From assembly GCF_007830065.1 (NCBI RefSeq), contig NZ_VLKK01000017.1, forward strand, positions 1-53,463: a stretch of 53,463 nucleotides of DNA, written 5' to 3'. Origin of the DNA: Sphingobium wenxiniae (GTDB lineage: Bacteria > Pseudomonadota > Alphaproteobacteria > Sphingomonadales > Sphingomonadaceae). Below, piece after piece: positions 18,004 through 25,828 of this stretch (within the stretch, counting starts at the first letter, position 1; the number at the start of each line of letters is the position of its first letter). The translations under genes were made by a program, and so were the position numbers. A model generated the notes under the pieces. The model did no database searches. It was not told where the DNA came from and saw only the letters and a program-made list of their open reading frames with translations.

Positions 18004-19159
18004 CCAACCTTCTGGAAAGCGGCTTTGGCGCTATGGCGGCGGCGGCGCCTTCCTCGTCCTTGCGCTCGTCGGCGGCGGCTTGATGGCGCGCGGCGCGGCC
18101 GAGCGCGAGCAGGCGACGATCGCGGCGGAGAACGCCCTTATCAACGTAAACGTGGTGCGTCCGCAGCCCGCGCAGGGCGGGAAAATCGTGTTGCCCGGCA
18201 CCCTCGAAGCCTGGAACCGCGCGGAAATCAGTGCGCGGGTCAGCGGCTACGTCCGCGCCTGGCGCGCGGACATCGGCGATACTGTGCGCGCGGGGCAAAC
18301 GCTCGCGCTACTTGACGCACCAGAACTCGATCAGCAGCTTGCACAGGCGCGGGCGGATTACCAGACAGCCTCCGCCGATCGCGAACTGGCCCGGATCAGT
18401 GCGGAGCGCTGGGAAAGCCTGTTGGCCAAGGATGCGGTATCGCGGCAGGAGCGCGACGAAAAGCACGGTCAATTTGTCTCCATCGACGCCCGGGCGCGCG
18501 CGGCGGAGGCCAATGTCGGCCGACTGCGTGCGATGCAGGGCTTCACGCAACTCAGCGCTCCCTTTGATGGCGTGGTTACAAGCCGTTCCGCCCAACTCGG
18601 CGCACTCGTGAGTGCAGGTAGCGCCGGAGGCGAACCACTGTTCACCATCGCGGATGTAAGTCGATTACGCCTCCATGTTCGCGTTCCCCAGACTGCCGCA
18701 CACGGCCTGGCAGAGGGCATCCGGGCGCAATTCTCGCTGCCACAGCAACCGGGCGAGCATTTCGAGGCTGTGCTCGTCCGTACCGCCGAGGCCGTGGAAC
18801 GGCGTTCGGGGACGATGCTCGTCGAATTTCTCATGGAAAATCGCGACCGACGCCTGCGTCCCGGCGCCTATGTCGATGTCCGCATTCCAATAGCCGGCGC
18901 CGCCGGGGCCTACCAGCTTCCCGCCAGCACATTGATCCTCGGATCGAAAGGGACGCGCGTCGCCGTTGTCGATGGGAACGGTCGGGTGTCGTTGCGCCCC
19001 GTCAAGGTTGGCCGGGATCAGGGCGCAACGATCGAAATCCTTGCCGGCGTTACCGCGCGGGATCGCATCGTCCTGACCCCGCCCGATTCGCTCGTTCAAG
19101 GTGAGCAGGTTCGCGTTGTTCGTTCCAATATGCCGAAAGCCGATAATGCGAAAAGTTAG
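17996..19159 (+). CDS. RND periplasmic adaptor (membrane fusion protein)
   Basis: A 387-residue HlyD/MFP-family adaptor. A signal or anchor helix is at about 13-33. Next come the lipoyl-like half ISARVSGYVRAWRADIGDTVRAGQTLALLD, an alpha-hairpin (about 100-155), the second lipoyl half FTQLSAPFDGVVTSRSAQLGALV, then beta-barrel and membrane-proximal domains. It links the permease to the outer-membrane channel. ATG 17996 overlaps the permease stop by eight bases; the longer frame has no better signal. Confidence 0.9.
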   Translation: MSDQPSGKRLWRYGGGGAFLVLALVGGGLMARGAAEREQATIAAENALINVNVVRPQPAQGGKIVLPGTLEAWNRAEISARVSGYVRAWRADIGDTVRAGQTLALLDAPELDQQLAQARADYQTASADRELARISAERWESLLAKDAVSRQERDEKHGQFVSIDARARAAEANVGRLRAMQGFTQLSAPFDGVVTSRSAQLGALVSAGSAGGEPLFTIADVSRLRLHVRVPQTAAHGLAEGIRAQFSLPQQPGEHFEAVLVRTAEAVERRSGTMLVEFLMENRDRRLRPGAYVDVRIPIAGAAGAYQLPASTLILGSKGTRVAVVDGNGRVSLRPVKVGRDQGATIEILAGVTARDRIVLTPPDSLVQGEQVRVVRSNMPKADNAKS

Positions 19160-20564
19160 TTTCCCAGCCTTCGCCGCCCTCGCGCTAACCGGATGTGCGA
19201 CCCTCAATTCACCCGAATTACCGGAGATGGCGGTGCCGTCGTCGTTCAATCACGGCGCTGCCTGGACAGCGGCCGTGCCTGCCGACGCCTTCGATCGTGG
19301 CGACTGGTGGCGCGCCTTCGACGATCCTGTCCTCGACGGTCTGATGGCGAAGGTCGATGCCGCTACTCCAACCCTTGCCGCCGCACTTGCCCGTTATGAT
19401 CAAGCATTGGCCAATGCGAGCGCCGCCGGAGCTGGACAATTCCCAACCCTTAATGCCCAAGGTGCAGCCTCGCGCGAGAGGCTATCGGCCGGCCGGCCCA
19501 TAGGCCCGGGCAATCCGGTGACAGCCAATCAATTCATCCTCGGCGGCGCGATGTCCTACGAACTCGACCTCTGGGGGCGCGTGCGCAATTCCGTGCGGGC
19601 CGCGCAGGCGGATGCCGAAGCGCAAGCCGCCAATCTGCGATCGGCACGCCTCAGCCTTCAGGCTGCGGTCGCGGATCTCTATATTCGGCTACGTGGCATC
19701 GAAACGGAGCAAATGCTGCTCGATCAAACCGTATTGGCCTATGAACGTGCGCATCACCTCATCGTGACGCGCCATGATGGCGGTATTGCCTCCGGTGTCG
19801 ATGTCAACCGATCACAGACGCAGCTTTCCAGCGTCGCCGCCCGCGCTCATGGACTTCAAGCCGATCATGCGGAGATAGAGCATCAGCTCGCCGCGCTGAT
19901 CGGCGAGATGCCTTCGACCTTTTCCGTAGAGCCTCAAGTGCGCCCAACGGCACTCCCGGTCTATCCCAGCGGTTTTCCCTCTGAGTTGCTTCAGCGGCGT
20001 CCCGACATCGCTGCGGCACAGCGCCGGCTTGCCGCTGCCAATGCCCGGATCGGCGTCGCGAAAGCAGCATTCTTCCCCGACGTCTCACTGGGTCTGGCCG
20101 GCGGATTTCAAGCAACTGACACGCCAATTATCGGTGCACCGACCAGTTTTTGGGGCTTGGGCCCGCTGAGCGCGGTTCTCAACCTGTTCGACGGGGGACG
20201 ACGCAAGGCCCAGCTCGCCATGAGCAAGGCCCAATATGAGGAGTTGGCGGCCAACTATCGGAGCATCGTGCTTGGGGCTTTTCAGGAAGCTGAGGATGCG
20301 CTTGCGCGGATCGATGCACTGGGCCGACAGAATGTCCGGCAAAGCGAAGCGGCCAATGCTGCGAGGCGGACGGAAGACCTGGCGTTCGACAGGTATCGAG
20401 ACGGGGCAGCCGATTATCTCGAAGTCACGACCGCACAAACGGCATCGCTAGCGGCCCAGCAAGACAGCATCAGGGTCTCGGTCGATCAACGGCGGGCTGC
20501 GATCGCGCTGGTTCGGGCGATCGGCGGTGGAGCGAAGGCATCCTTACAAGCCGCGGCTCCCTGA
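19146..20564 (+). CDS. RND outer-membrane factor, NodT-family lipoprotein
   Basis: A 472-residue TolC/OprM-type channel. The N-terminus is a lipoprotein signal ending ALTGC (lipobox Cys at about residue 17). The repeated halves of the family are visible: WWRAFDDPVLDGL, SYELDLWGRVRNSVRAAQADAEAQ, LLQRRPDIAAAQRRLAAANARIGVAKAAFFP, and a near-repeat towards the end. ATG 19146 overlaps the adaptor gene by 14 bases. It converges on the Dsb genes at 20602 with only 37 bases between; no clear terminator was seen. Confidence 0.92.
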   Translation: MRKVSFPAFAALALTGCATLNSPELPEMAVPSSFNHGAAWTAAVPADAFDRGDWWRAFDDPVLDGLMAKVDAATPTLAAALARYDQALANASAAGAGQFPTLNAQGAASRERLSAGRPIGPGNPVTANQFILGGAMSYELDLWGRVRNSVRAAQADAEAQAANLRSARLSLQAAVADLYIRLRGIETEQMLLDQTVLAYERAHHLIVTRHDGGIASGVDVNRSQTQLSSVAARAHGLQADHAEIEHQLAALIGEMPSTFSVEPQVRPTALPVYPSGFPSELLQRRPDIAAAQRRLAAANARIGVAKAAFFPDVSLGLAGGFQATDTPIIGAPTSFWGLGPLSAVLNLFDGGRRKAQLAMSKAQYEELAANYRSIVLGAFQEAEDALARIDALGRQNVRQSEAANAARRTEDLAFDRYRDGAADYLEVTTAQTASLAAQQDSIRVSVDQRRAAIALVRAIGGGAKASLQAAAP

Positions 20565-20601
20565 GCCGGGGCGCGACTTGCCGGGATCATGCGGTCGCGC
20601 C

Positions 20602-21300
20602 TTATTGCGTTTGCGCCTGCTGGCCCTGGGAACGCGCCATCGCGACTGCCTCGCGCATATTGGACAAATCGACTGCTCCGGGGATCAGATAATTGCCGAC
20701 CAGCATTGCCGGTGTGCCCGAAAGTCCCATCATCGCTGCATAGCGGCTGGACCGGCTGAGTGTCTGATCGATCTCCGTGCGGTGCGCTGCCAAATCCCCC
20801 TGCAATCTGGCCCAATCGACACCGGCGCGATCAGCGGCGGCCCTGATAGATTCCGAACTGAGCTTTCCCTGCGATCGCATGAGGGCGTCGTTGAAGGCAG
20901 CGTGCTTGCCCTGATATTTGGATGCGATTGCGGCCTTCGCCGCTTCCGTGGACGCCGCGCCGAAGATCGGCCAGTCCCGATGAACCAGCTTCACCTTCTT
21001 GTCCTCGCGCATCAAGTCTTCAAGAACGGGGTGCACTTTGCGGCAATAGGGGCATTGATAGTCGGAGAAGAACACGATCGTCACATCATATCCTTGCGGT
21101 GCGACGGTTGGCGCAACCGGATCATTCTGTATCTCATGACGGATACGCGCGCCCTCAGCCGACGCCTGAGAATCTGTATCTGTGGACCCAGCGGTCGATT
21201 GGGCATGGGCCCTGCCGTCATCGCCGCCAGCCCGGACAGCCACGACGCCGGCGCCGAGAGCGACAGCCCCCAGCATGCCGACAAGTGCGAGTTTCTTCAT
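20602..21300 (-). CDS. DsbA/Com1-family periplasmic thiol:disulfide protein
   Basis: A 232-residue exported thioredoxin-fold protein. A signal sequence (about 1-24) is followed by a low-complexity linker. The catalytic motif CPYC (Cys83, Cys86) is preceded by VTIVFFSDYQ. A helical insertion follows, and the cis-proline loop is SGTPAML. It probably oxidises or isomerises cysteine pairs, with the DsbD protein at 11034 as a likely electron partner. It is the second gene of a minus-strand pair; its ATG overlaps the upstream stop as ATGA. Confidence 0.88.
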   Translation of the reverse strand: MKKLALVGMLGAVALGAGVVAVRAGGDDGRAHAQSTAGSTDTDSQASAEGARIRHEIQNDPVAPTVAPQGYDVTIVFFSDYQCPYCRKVHPVLEDLMREDKKVKLVHRDWPIFGAASTEAAKAAIASKYQGKHAAFNDALMRSQGKLSSESIRAAADRAGVDWARLQGDLAAHRTEIDQTLSRSSRYAAMMGLSGTPAMLVGNYLIPGAVDLSNMREAVAMARSQGQQAQTQ

Positions 21301-22103
21301 ATCGGATTCCTTTCCAGATCGCGGATAGTCGCCATTAGTGCGGCACGAGAGATTTCACCCGCATGGGTGCGGCGGATCTGCCCGGCCGCATCAACAAACA
21401 GGGTGGTGGGAAATGCCTGCGCGCCAGTCGTCTCGCCCAGGACGCCGACGGGATCGAGGACAACGGCGGATGCAGCGAGATTTTCGCGCTTCAGATATGC
21501 TGCAATCGCGACACGCGTTTCGCGCTGGTTCACCAGCAGAATAGGAACCTTCGAGCCGCTCGCCACGTCGATCAGCATGGGCATTTCGCGGCGGCAAGGC
21601 GGGCACCAGGTCGCCCAAAGATTGAGCACGAACGGCTGTCCTCGCAAGCTGTCAAGCGACAGCGTCTTGCCGTCCATGTCGGCAAGGACAATGCCTTGGG
21701 GAAGCGGGCGGACGGACGGTGCAAGCCAGTGCGTCAGTCCCATATGCGCCAGCGCCAGCGCCGCGAGCGACACAAGCAGCCCTCCGGTTGCCCGCTGTCG
21801 TCCAAGCAGCAAAGCGGTCGCCGCGGCCGCGGCGCCAACGCCAGGCCAGATCGTGAACCCGCCTTGCCAGAGCGCGATGACAGTCCACGGCTCGGCCGCA
21901 AACGCCGTGAAGTTCTCCACCACATAGGCAAAGCGCGCGGCCAGGATTCCCACGAGAGCGGCGATCCATGCCGCACGTCCCGCGCGACTGCCAGTACGCG
22001 TGTCGATCCATGCGCCGACGCCGAGAAACAGCCATAAAGCCACGACCGCAAGCAGCCGGTCGCTCGCGAGCATCAAAGGGCCGATCTGGATAATGCCGTC
22101 CAT
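21297..22103 (-). CDS. Membrane-anchored TlpA-type thioredoxin with an Lgt-like N-terminal domain
   Basis: A 268-residue protein in two parts. Residues 1-130 are four or more membrane helices including IQIGPLMLASDR, ILAARFAYVVENF and IWPGVGAA, which recall a shortened prolipoprotein diacylglyceryl transferase. Residues about 135-268 are a TlpA/ResA thioredoxin domain with WCPPC (Cys167, Cys170) and the cis-proline loop AFPTTLF. It is likely a periplasmic disulfide reductase. It is transcribed divergently from the QseBC genes, with a tandem box 25 bases upstream of its start. Confidence 0.82.
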   Translation of the reverse strand: MDGIIQIGPLMLASDRLLAVVALWLFLGVGAWIDTRTGSRAGRAAWIAALVGILAARFAYVVENFTAFAAEPWTVIALWQGGFTIWPGVGAAAAATALLLGRQRATGGLLVSLAALALAHMGLTHWLAPSVRPLPQGIVLADMDGKTLSLDSLRGQPFVLNLWATWCPPCRREMPMLIDVASGSKVPILLVNQRETRVAIAAYLKRENLAASAVVLDPVGVLGETTGAQAFPTTLFVDAAGQIRRTHAGEISRAALMATIRDLERNPI

Positions 22104-22127
22104 AGCGCGGGGTGATTGGCAGCAAAA

Positions 22128-22144
22128 CTTAAGGCAAGCTTAGC
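22128..22144 (-). promoter_or_regulatory. QseB/PmrA-type tandem box C (minus), upstream of the thioredoxin pair
   Basis: On the minus strand this reads GCTAAG-N5-CTTAAG, with the 11-bp period of the other boxes. It lies just before the TlpA/DsbA operon, six bases from the oppositely oriented box at 22151. Confidence 0.68.
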
Positions 22145-22150
22145 CTGCGC

Positions 22151-22167
22151 GTTAAGTGTGCGATAAG
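22151..22167 (+). promoter_or_regulatory. QseB/PmrA-type tandem box C (plus), upstream of qseB
   Basis: GTTAAG-N5-GATAAG, 11-bp period, followed by CTTGG as at box A. It lies 25 bases before the response-regulator ATG, which suggests autoregulation. Confidence 0.66.
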
Positions 22168-22191
22168 CTTGGTGCGTGATCGGAAGAGCTG

Positions 22192-22851
22192 ATGCGGATA
22201 TTGATAGTCGAAGATGATGATGTACTGCGCGACGGCCTCGTCGCCGGGCTCGGACTTGACGGGTTCGAAGTCGATGCCGTGGCAAGCTGCGCCGATGCCC
22301 GCGCCGGTCTCGATGCCGGCGATCATGCGGCCATCGTGCTCGATATCGGCCTGCCGGACGGTTCCGGTCTCGATCTACTCGGCGAGTGGCGCGCGCAGGG
22401 CGTCGCGACGCCTATTCTCCTGCTGACCGCTCGCAATCTGATTTCGGACCGGATTGACGGGCTCGATGGCGGCGCCGACGATTATCTCGGCAAGCCGTTC
22501 GATCTTTCCGAACTGTCGGCCCGGCTGCGCGCGCTGTTGCGCCGCTCGAACGGCCGCGCCCATAGCGAGATCCGGTTGGGCGCGCTCACCATCGACGAAG
22601 CGCGGCGACAGGTGCGTCTGGACGGACTGGAGATTACGCTATCACGCCGTGAATATGCGATCCTTCATGCGCTAGCGGCCCATCCAGGCCATATTCTTTC
22701 GCGCGCCCGACTCGAAGACCGGATTTACGGCTGGCAGGAGGAAATCGAGAGTAACGCCGTCGAAGTGCATATCCATAAGCTGCGCGCTAAACTCGGTCGC
22801 GACTGGATCGAGACGGTGCGCGGCGAAGGCTATCGGATCGCTCGCCTGTGA
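22192..22851 (+). CDS. qseB: OmpR-family response regulator, QseB/PmrA group
   Basis: A 219-residue two-domain regulator. The receiver (1-118) has the acidic pair Asp8/Asp9, phospho-acceptor Asp51 in VLDIGLPDGSG, a Thr in LLLTAR and Lys in GKPFDL. The DNA-binding winged helix (about 127-217) ends with YGWQEEIESNAVEVHIHKLRAKLG and VRGEGYRIA, the signature of the QseB/PmrA/TctD group. That group recognises CTTAA-type direct repeats, as found before this gene. The start follows GGAAG. The stop overlaps the kinase start as GTGA. Confidence 0.9.
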   Translation: MRILIVEDDDVLRDGLVAGLGLDGFEVDAVASCADARAGLDAGDHAAIVLDIGLPDGSGLDLLGEWRAQGVATPILLLTARNLISDRIDGLDGGADDYLGKPFDLSELSARLRALLRRSNGRAHSEIRLGALTIDEARRQVRLDGLEITLSRREYAILHALAAHPGHILSRARLEDRIYGWQEEIESNAVEVHIHKLRAKLGRDWIETVRGEGYRIARL

Positions 22852-24161
22852 ACGCCCCCCTGAACTCGCTGCACGGCCGCCTATTCGCGCTGGTCGCGGC
22901 CGTCACCATGCTGGTCTGGGCGGGCGCTGCGACCTGGACATCGCTGTCCACTCGCGCGCAGGTCGAGGAAGTGCTGGATCGCCGGTTAGTGGAAGCGGCG
23001 CGTATGGTCGCCGCGCTCGACGTGCCAGTCACGGACATCGCACGGCGCGGCCCGCGCACGCCCTATGACCGGGAATTGTCTTGCCAGATATGGTCGCTCC
23101 GGGGCGAGCTGGTCAGCCATTCCGCCGGTTCCCCCGCCACGCCGCTCGCGACCGGCGAAGCGGGCTTTTCCGAACGTTGGATCGGGGACGAACACTGGCG
23201 GGTCTATACCCACGTCGATGCGCAGCGCGGCATCCGCGTCATGGTTGGCGATAATCTGAGCGTGCGCGACCGGCTGGTGTCCGGCATGATGCTGGGCCTG
23301 TTGCTGCCCGCCCTCGCCGGATTGGCCGCGCTGGCGATCCTGTCGTGGCTGAGCGTCTCGCGCGGATTGCGACCGCTCGACCGGCTGGCGAAGAGCATCG
23401 AGGCGCGCTCGCCCGATCTGCTGACCCCGCTCGGGATCGACAAGGCGCCGACCGAACTGGCGCCGGTGGTCCGCGCCATGGATGGATTGCTCTCCCGTCT
23501 CGCGGCCGCACGCCAGGCCGAACGTGATTTCGTGGCCAATGCCGCCCATGAATTGCTCACACCGCTCGCGGGACTCAAGACGCAAGCCGAGGTTGCGCGA
23601 CGGGCAAGCAACGAGAACATGCGCAGCCATGCGCTCGAACGCATCGTCTTTTCCGTCGATCGCACCAGTCGCCTGGTTCGCCAGCTCCTCGCTCTGGCAC
23701 GCGAGGAAGGACGGGTGCGCGATGGCCCGCCGCCTCGGACATCGTTGCGCACCGTGCTGGACGAGATCACGCAGACCTGTGAGCCACTCGCCGATGCGAA
23801 AGGCGTGACGCTCGACGTGGATCGCTCCTGTCGCGATCGTACTGTGGCCATCGAAGCGGAGGTTCTGGCGTTGGCGCTCGGCAATCTGGTGGAGAATGCC
23901 ATCCTCCACGGCGCAGCCGGAGGCACAGTGCGGATCATGTGCGGCGAGCAAAGGGAAATCCGGATCATGGACGATGGCCCCGGCATTCCACCCGATCAGC
24001 GGGAGCGGCTGCGCCGCCGCTTTGAGCGAGGGATTGGCACGGACGTTCCTGGAAGCGGGCTCGGCCTGGCGATCGCTGAAGCCGCCATCGCCGCAGCCGG
24101 GGGCAGTCTGGATCTCCGCTCAGCGGAGCCGCACGGTCTTGTTGCCGCGATCCGCATTTGA
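22848..24161 (+). CDS. qseC: Sensor histidine kinase, QseC group
   Basis: A 437-residue membrane kinase. Helices at about 11-32 and 145-170 frame a periplasmic sensor domain of roughly 110 residues. A HAMP segment follows (about 170-220), then the H-box FVANAAHELLTPL with phospho-His234, an N-box NLVENAILHG, and G-boxes DDGPGIP and GSGLGLAIAEA. It starts at GTG 22848, overlapping the qseB stop. The signal is unknown; the neighbours (Dsb proteins, efflux) suggest envelope or redox stress rather than a metal, since no metal-binding motif is visible in the sensor loop. Confidence 0.9.
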   Translation: MNAPLNSLHGRLFALVAAVTMLVWAGAATWTSLSTRAQVEEVLDRRLVEAARMVAALDVPVTDIARRGPRTPYDRELSCQIWSLRGELVSHSAGSPATPLATGEAGFSERWIGDEHWRVYTHVDAQRGIRVMVGDNLSVRDRLVSGMMLGLLLPALAGLAALAILSWLSVSRGLRPLDRLAKSIEARSPDLLTPLGIDKAPTELAPVVRAMDGLLSRLAAARQAERDFVANAAHELLTPLAGLKTQAEVARRASNENMRSHALERIVFSVDRTSRLVRQLLALAREEGRVRDGPPPRTSLRTVLDEITQTCEPLADAKGVTLDVDRSCRDRTVAIEAEVLALALGNLVENAILHGAAGGTVRIMCGEQREIRIMDDGPGIPPDQRERLRRRFERGIGTDVPGSGLGLAIAEAAIAAAGGSLDLRSAEPHGLVAAIRI

Positions 24162-24232
24162 GAACGCGCCGTCACAGAACATCGCGCTAATCTCTCTTCG
24201 GTGCCGGGCTTCATCGCTTTGTCTGACGCGCC

Positions 24233-24249
24233 GATAAGCTTCGCTTAAG
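24233..24249 (+). promoter_or_regulatory. QseB/PmrA-type tandem box D, upstream of the LysR gene
   Basis: GATAAG-N5-CTTAAG with the same 11-bp period, in the 175-base gap between qseC and the LysR gene, 88 bases before the LysR start. It would place the regulator next to the transfer genes under QseB control. Confidence 0.6.
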
Positions 24250-24336
24250 GATCGCGCAGAATTACAGTCGTGATGCAAGAAAGGCTAGTCTTGCCGAATT
24301 ACCGGATTGGCCTGACGCCATGTCTCGATTTGCGTT

Positions 24337-25284
24337 GTGATTGAGTTAAGGCAACTTCGTTATTTGATCGCGGCAGCCGACGCCGGTAGCTTCAGTCGTG
24401 CGGCGCGTAATATAAATATCAAGCAAGCAACGCTAAGTCGTCACATCCTCGAAATCGAAAAGCGGCTGGGCATGGCGTTGTTCGACCGCAAGACGCGGGG
24501 CGCTACTCTGACTCCGAATGGTAGAACCTACCTGCGAACGGCACAACGCATCGTGAAAGAATTCGAGGAACTGAATGCTTGGGTATGGGCCACGAACAAT
24601 GGGGTGGCCGGCAAGCTCACGGTAGGTTTTTATACGTCCTTCTCGGCCGGAAATCTGCGAGCGACCTTGAGCGAGTTCAGCCACCAGTTTCCCGAGGTCA
24701 AATTGAGCGGCTTCGAGCGCGACCGTGATATGTTGCTAGCAGGTATTGAGAACGGCCTGCTCGACATCGTGATCATGATCGGTGACGCGACCTATTCGGG
24801 GCTGGCAAGTCGTTCTTTCTGGAGCGAACGCATCCTGGTTGCGTTGCCGGAAAGCCACCCGCTTGCCGGCCGCCAACGCGTCCACTGGACCGATCTGACC
24901 GGCGAGCGGTTCTTGCTCACCGAGCAAGATCCCGGCCCGGAGACGCGCAACATGCTCCTGGGCAAGCTCGGGATGCCGGGCTACTCGCCGGAGATCGACA
25001 TGGACGACATCAGGCGGGATACCGTGCTGAGCGTCATCGCACTCGGCGGGCACATCTCGATCGTCGCCGAATCGGCGCTCGGCATTCACGTCCCCGGCGT
25101 GGTCTTCCGCGAGGTCCACGAGACCAACGGGCACACGCGGATCGGCTTCTCGGGCTATTGGCGCGAGGACAATGAAAATCCGGCGCTGCGCCGTTTTCTT
25201 GAGTTCGTCACCGCCCGCTATTCGATGCCGTCCGTGCCTGGGCCGCAACCACCGTTTCAGCAACCGGGAAAGGAGCCGTCATGA
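24337..25284 (+). CDS. LysR-family transcriptional regulator next to the transfer genes
   Basis: A 315-residue LysR regulator. The N-terminal HTH reads LRQLRYLIAAADAGSFSRAARNINIKQATLSRHILEIEKRLG. A periplasmic-binding-protein-like effector domain runs from about residue 90 to 295 (GKLTVGFYTSF, ILVALPESHPLAG, VIALGGHISIV). It starts at GTG 24337 (an ATG is absent nearby), and its stop overlaps the small TrbK-like gene as ATGA. LysR genes flank the trb cluster in alphaproteobacterial ICEs, so control of transfer is a reasonable guess. The effector is unknown. Confidence 0.85.
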   Translation: MIELRQLRYLIAAADAGSFSRAARNINIKQATLSRHILEIEKRLGMALFDRKTRGATLTPNGRTYLRTAQRIVKEFEELNAWVWATNNGVAGKLTVGFYTSFSAGNLRATLSEFSHQFPEVKLSGFERDRDMLLAGIENGLLDIVIMIGDATYSGLASRSFWSERILVALPESHPLAGRQRVHWTDLTGERFLLTEQDPGPETRNMLLGKLGMPGYSPEIDMDDIRRDTVLSVIALGGHISIVAESALGIHVPGVVFREVHETNGHTRIGFSGYWREDNENPALRRFLEFVTARYSMPSVPGPQPPFQQPGKEPS

Positions 25285-25589
25285 CGCAAGGAAAGACACT
25301 CATCATCGTGCTGGTCACGCTCATCATCGGGTTCGGGGCGGGCTTCGTCCTGCGCCCGGTGATCGTGCCCGTCGAAAGGGCGGCGATCGTCGCCGGCCCG
25401 CCTGCCGCCGCGCCGATGCCGGCCGAGCCGCGCGGGACGCAGTATTTCGCGGCGCATCTCGATGAAGCGCGGCAGATCGTGGCGCAATGCGCGGAAGGAA
25501 CGGCGCGCGGCGACGAGTGCGCCAACGCCGAGCAGGCCGTGATCGAGGCGGAAGGCCGCGAGCGGTTCAAGAAGTTCATGAGCAACTGA
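25281..25589 (+). CDS. Small membrane-anchored TrbK-like protein
   Basis: A 102-residue protein with one N-terminal helix (IIVLVTLIIGFGAGFVL, about 7-23), a Pro/Ala linker, and a soluble helical part containing two cysteines spaced as CAEGTARGDEC (about 70-80). This layout, one anchor and a short domain with two cysteines, resembles TrbK/EexN entry-exclusion proteins. It overlaps the LysR stop and converges on DUF2274. Its last 14 residues are nearly the same as the TrbJ C-terminus. The function is inferred. Confidence 0.55.
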   Translation: MTQGKTLIIVLVTLIIGFGAGFVLRPVIVPVERAAIVAGPPAAAPMPAEPRGTQYFAAHLDEARQIVAQCAEGTARGDECANAEQAVIEAEGRERFKKFMSN

Positions 25590-25606
25590 CGGCGAGCGCC
25601 GCGCGC

Positions 25607-25828
25607 TCACTTCCGCTGCGCGAGCCACCGGCGAAAGCCCCGGTCCGTCGCCATGAGCTGAATGGCCATCGGCACAAGCAGTTTCTCGGGCGGCACAGGC
25701 GAACCGCCCGTCTCGGCGGCGTGCGCCTCCGCATAGGCGGTCAGTTCGCGATATACCGCAGCGGGAATGTCCACCGTGGCCTTTATTGGCTTCTCGTCGG
25801 GAAGCGGCCCCAGCTTCAATTTGCTCAT
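25607..25828 (-). CDS. DUF2274-family protein, last gene of the trb operon
   Basis: A 73-residue basic protein beginning MSKLKLGPLPDEKPIKATVDIPAAVY. The pattern of an N-terminal beta strand followed by two helices is ribbon-helix-helix-like, and the family regularly follows trbI. ATG 25828 overlaps the trbI stop by four bases. It may regulate the operon; no experimental role is known to me. Confidence 0.8.
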   Translation of the reverse strand: MSKLKLGPLPDEKPIKATVDIPAAVYRELTAYAEAHAAETGGSPVPPEKLLVPMAIQLMATDRGFRRWLAQRK

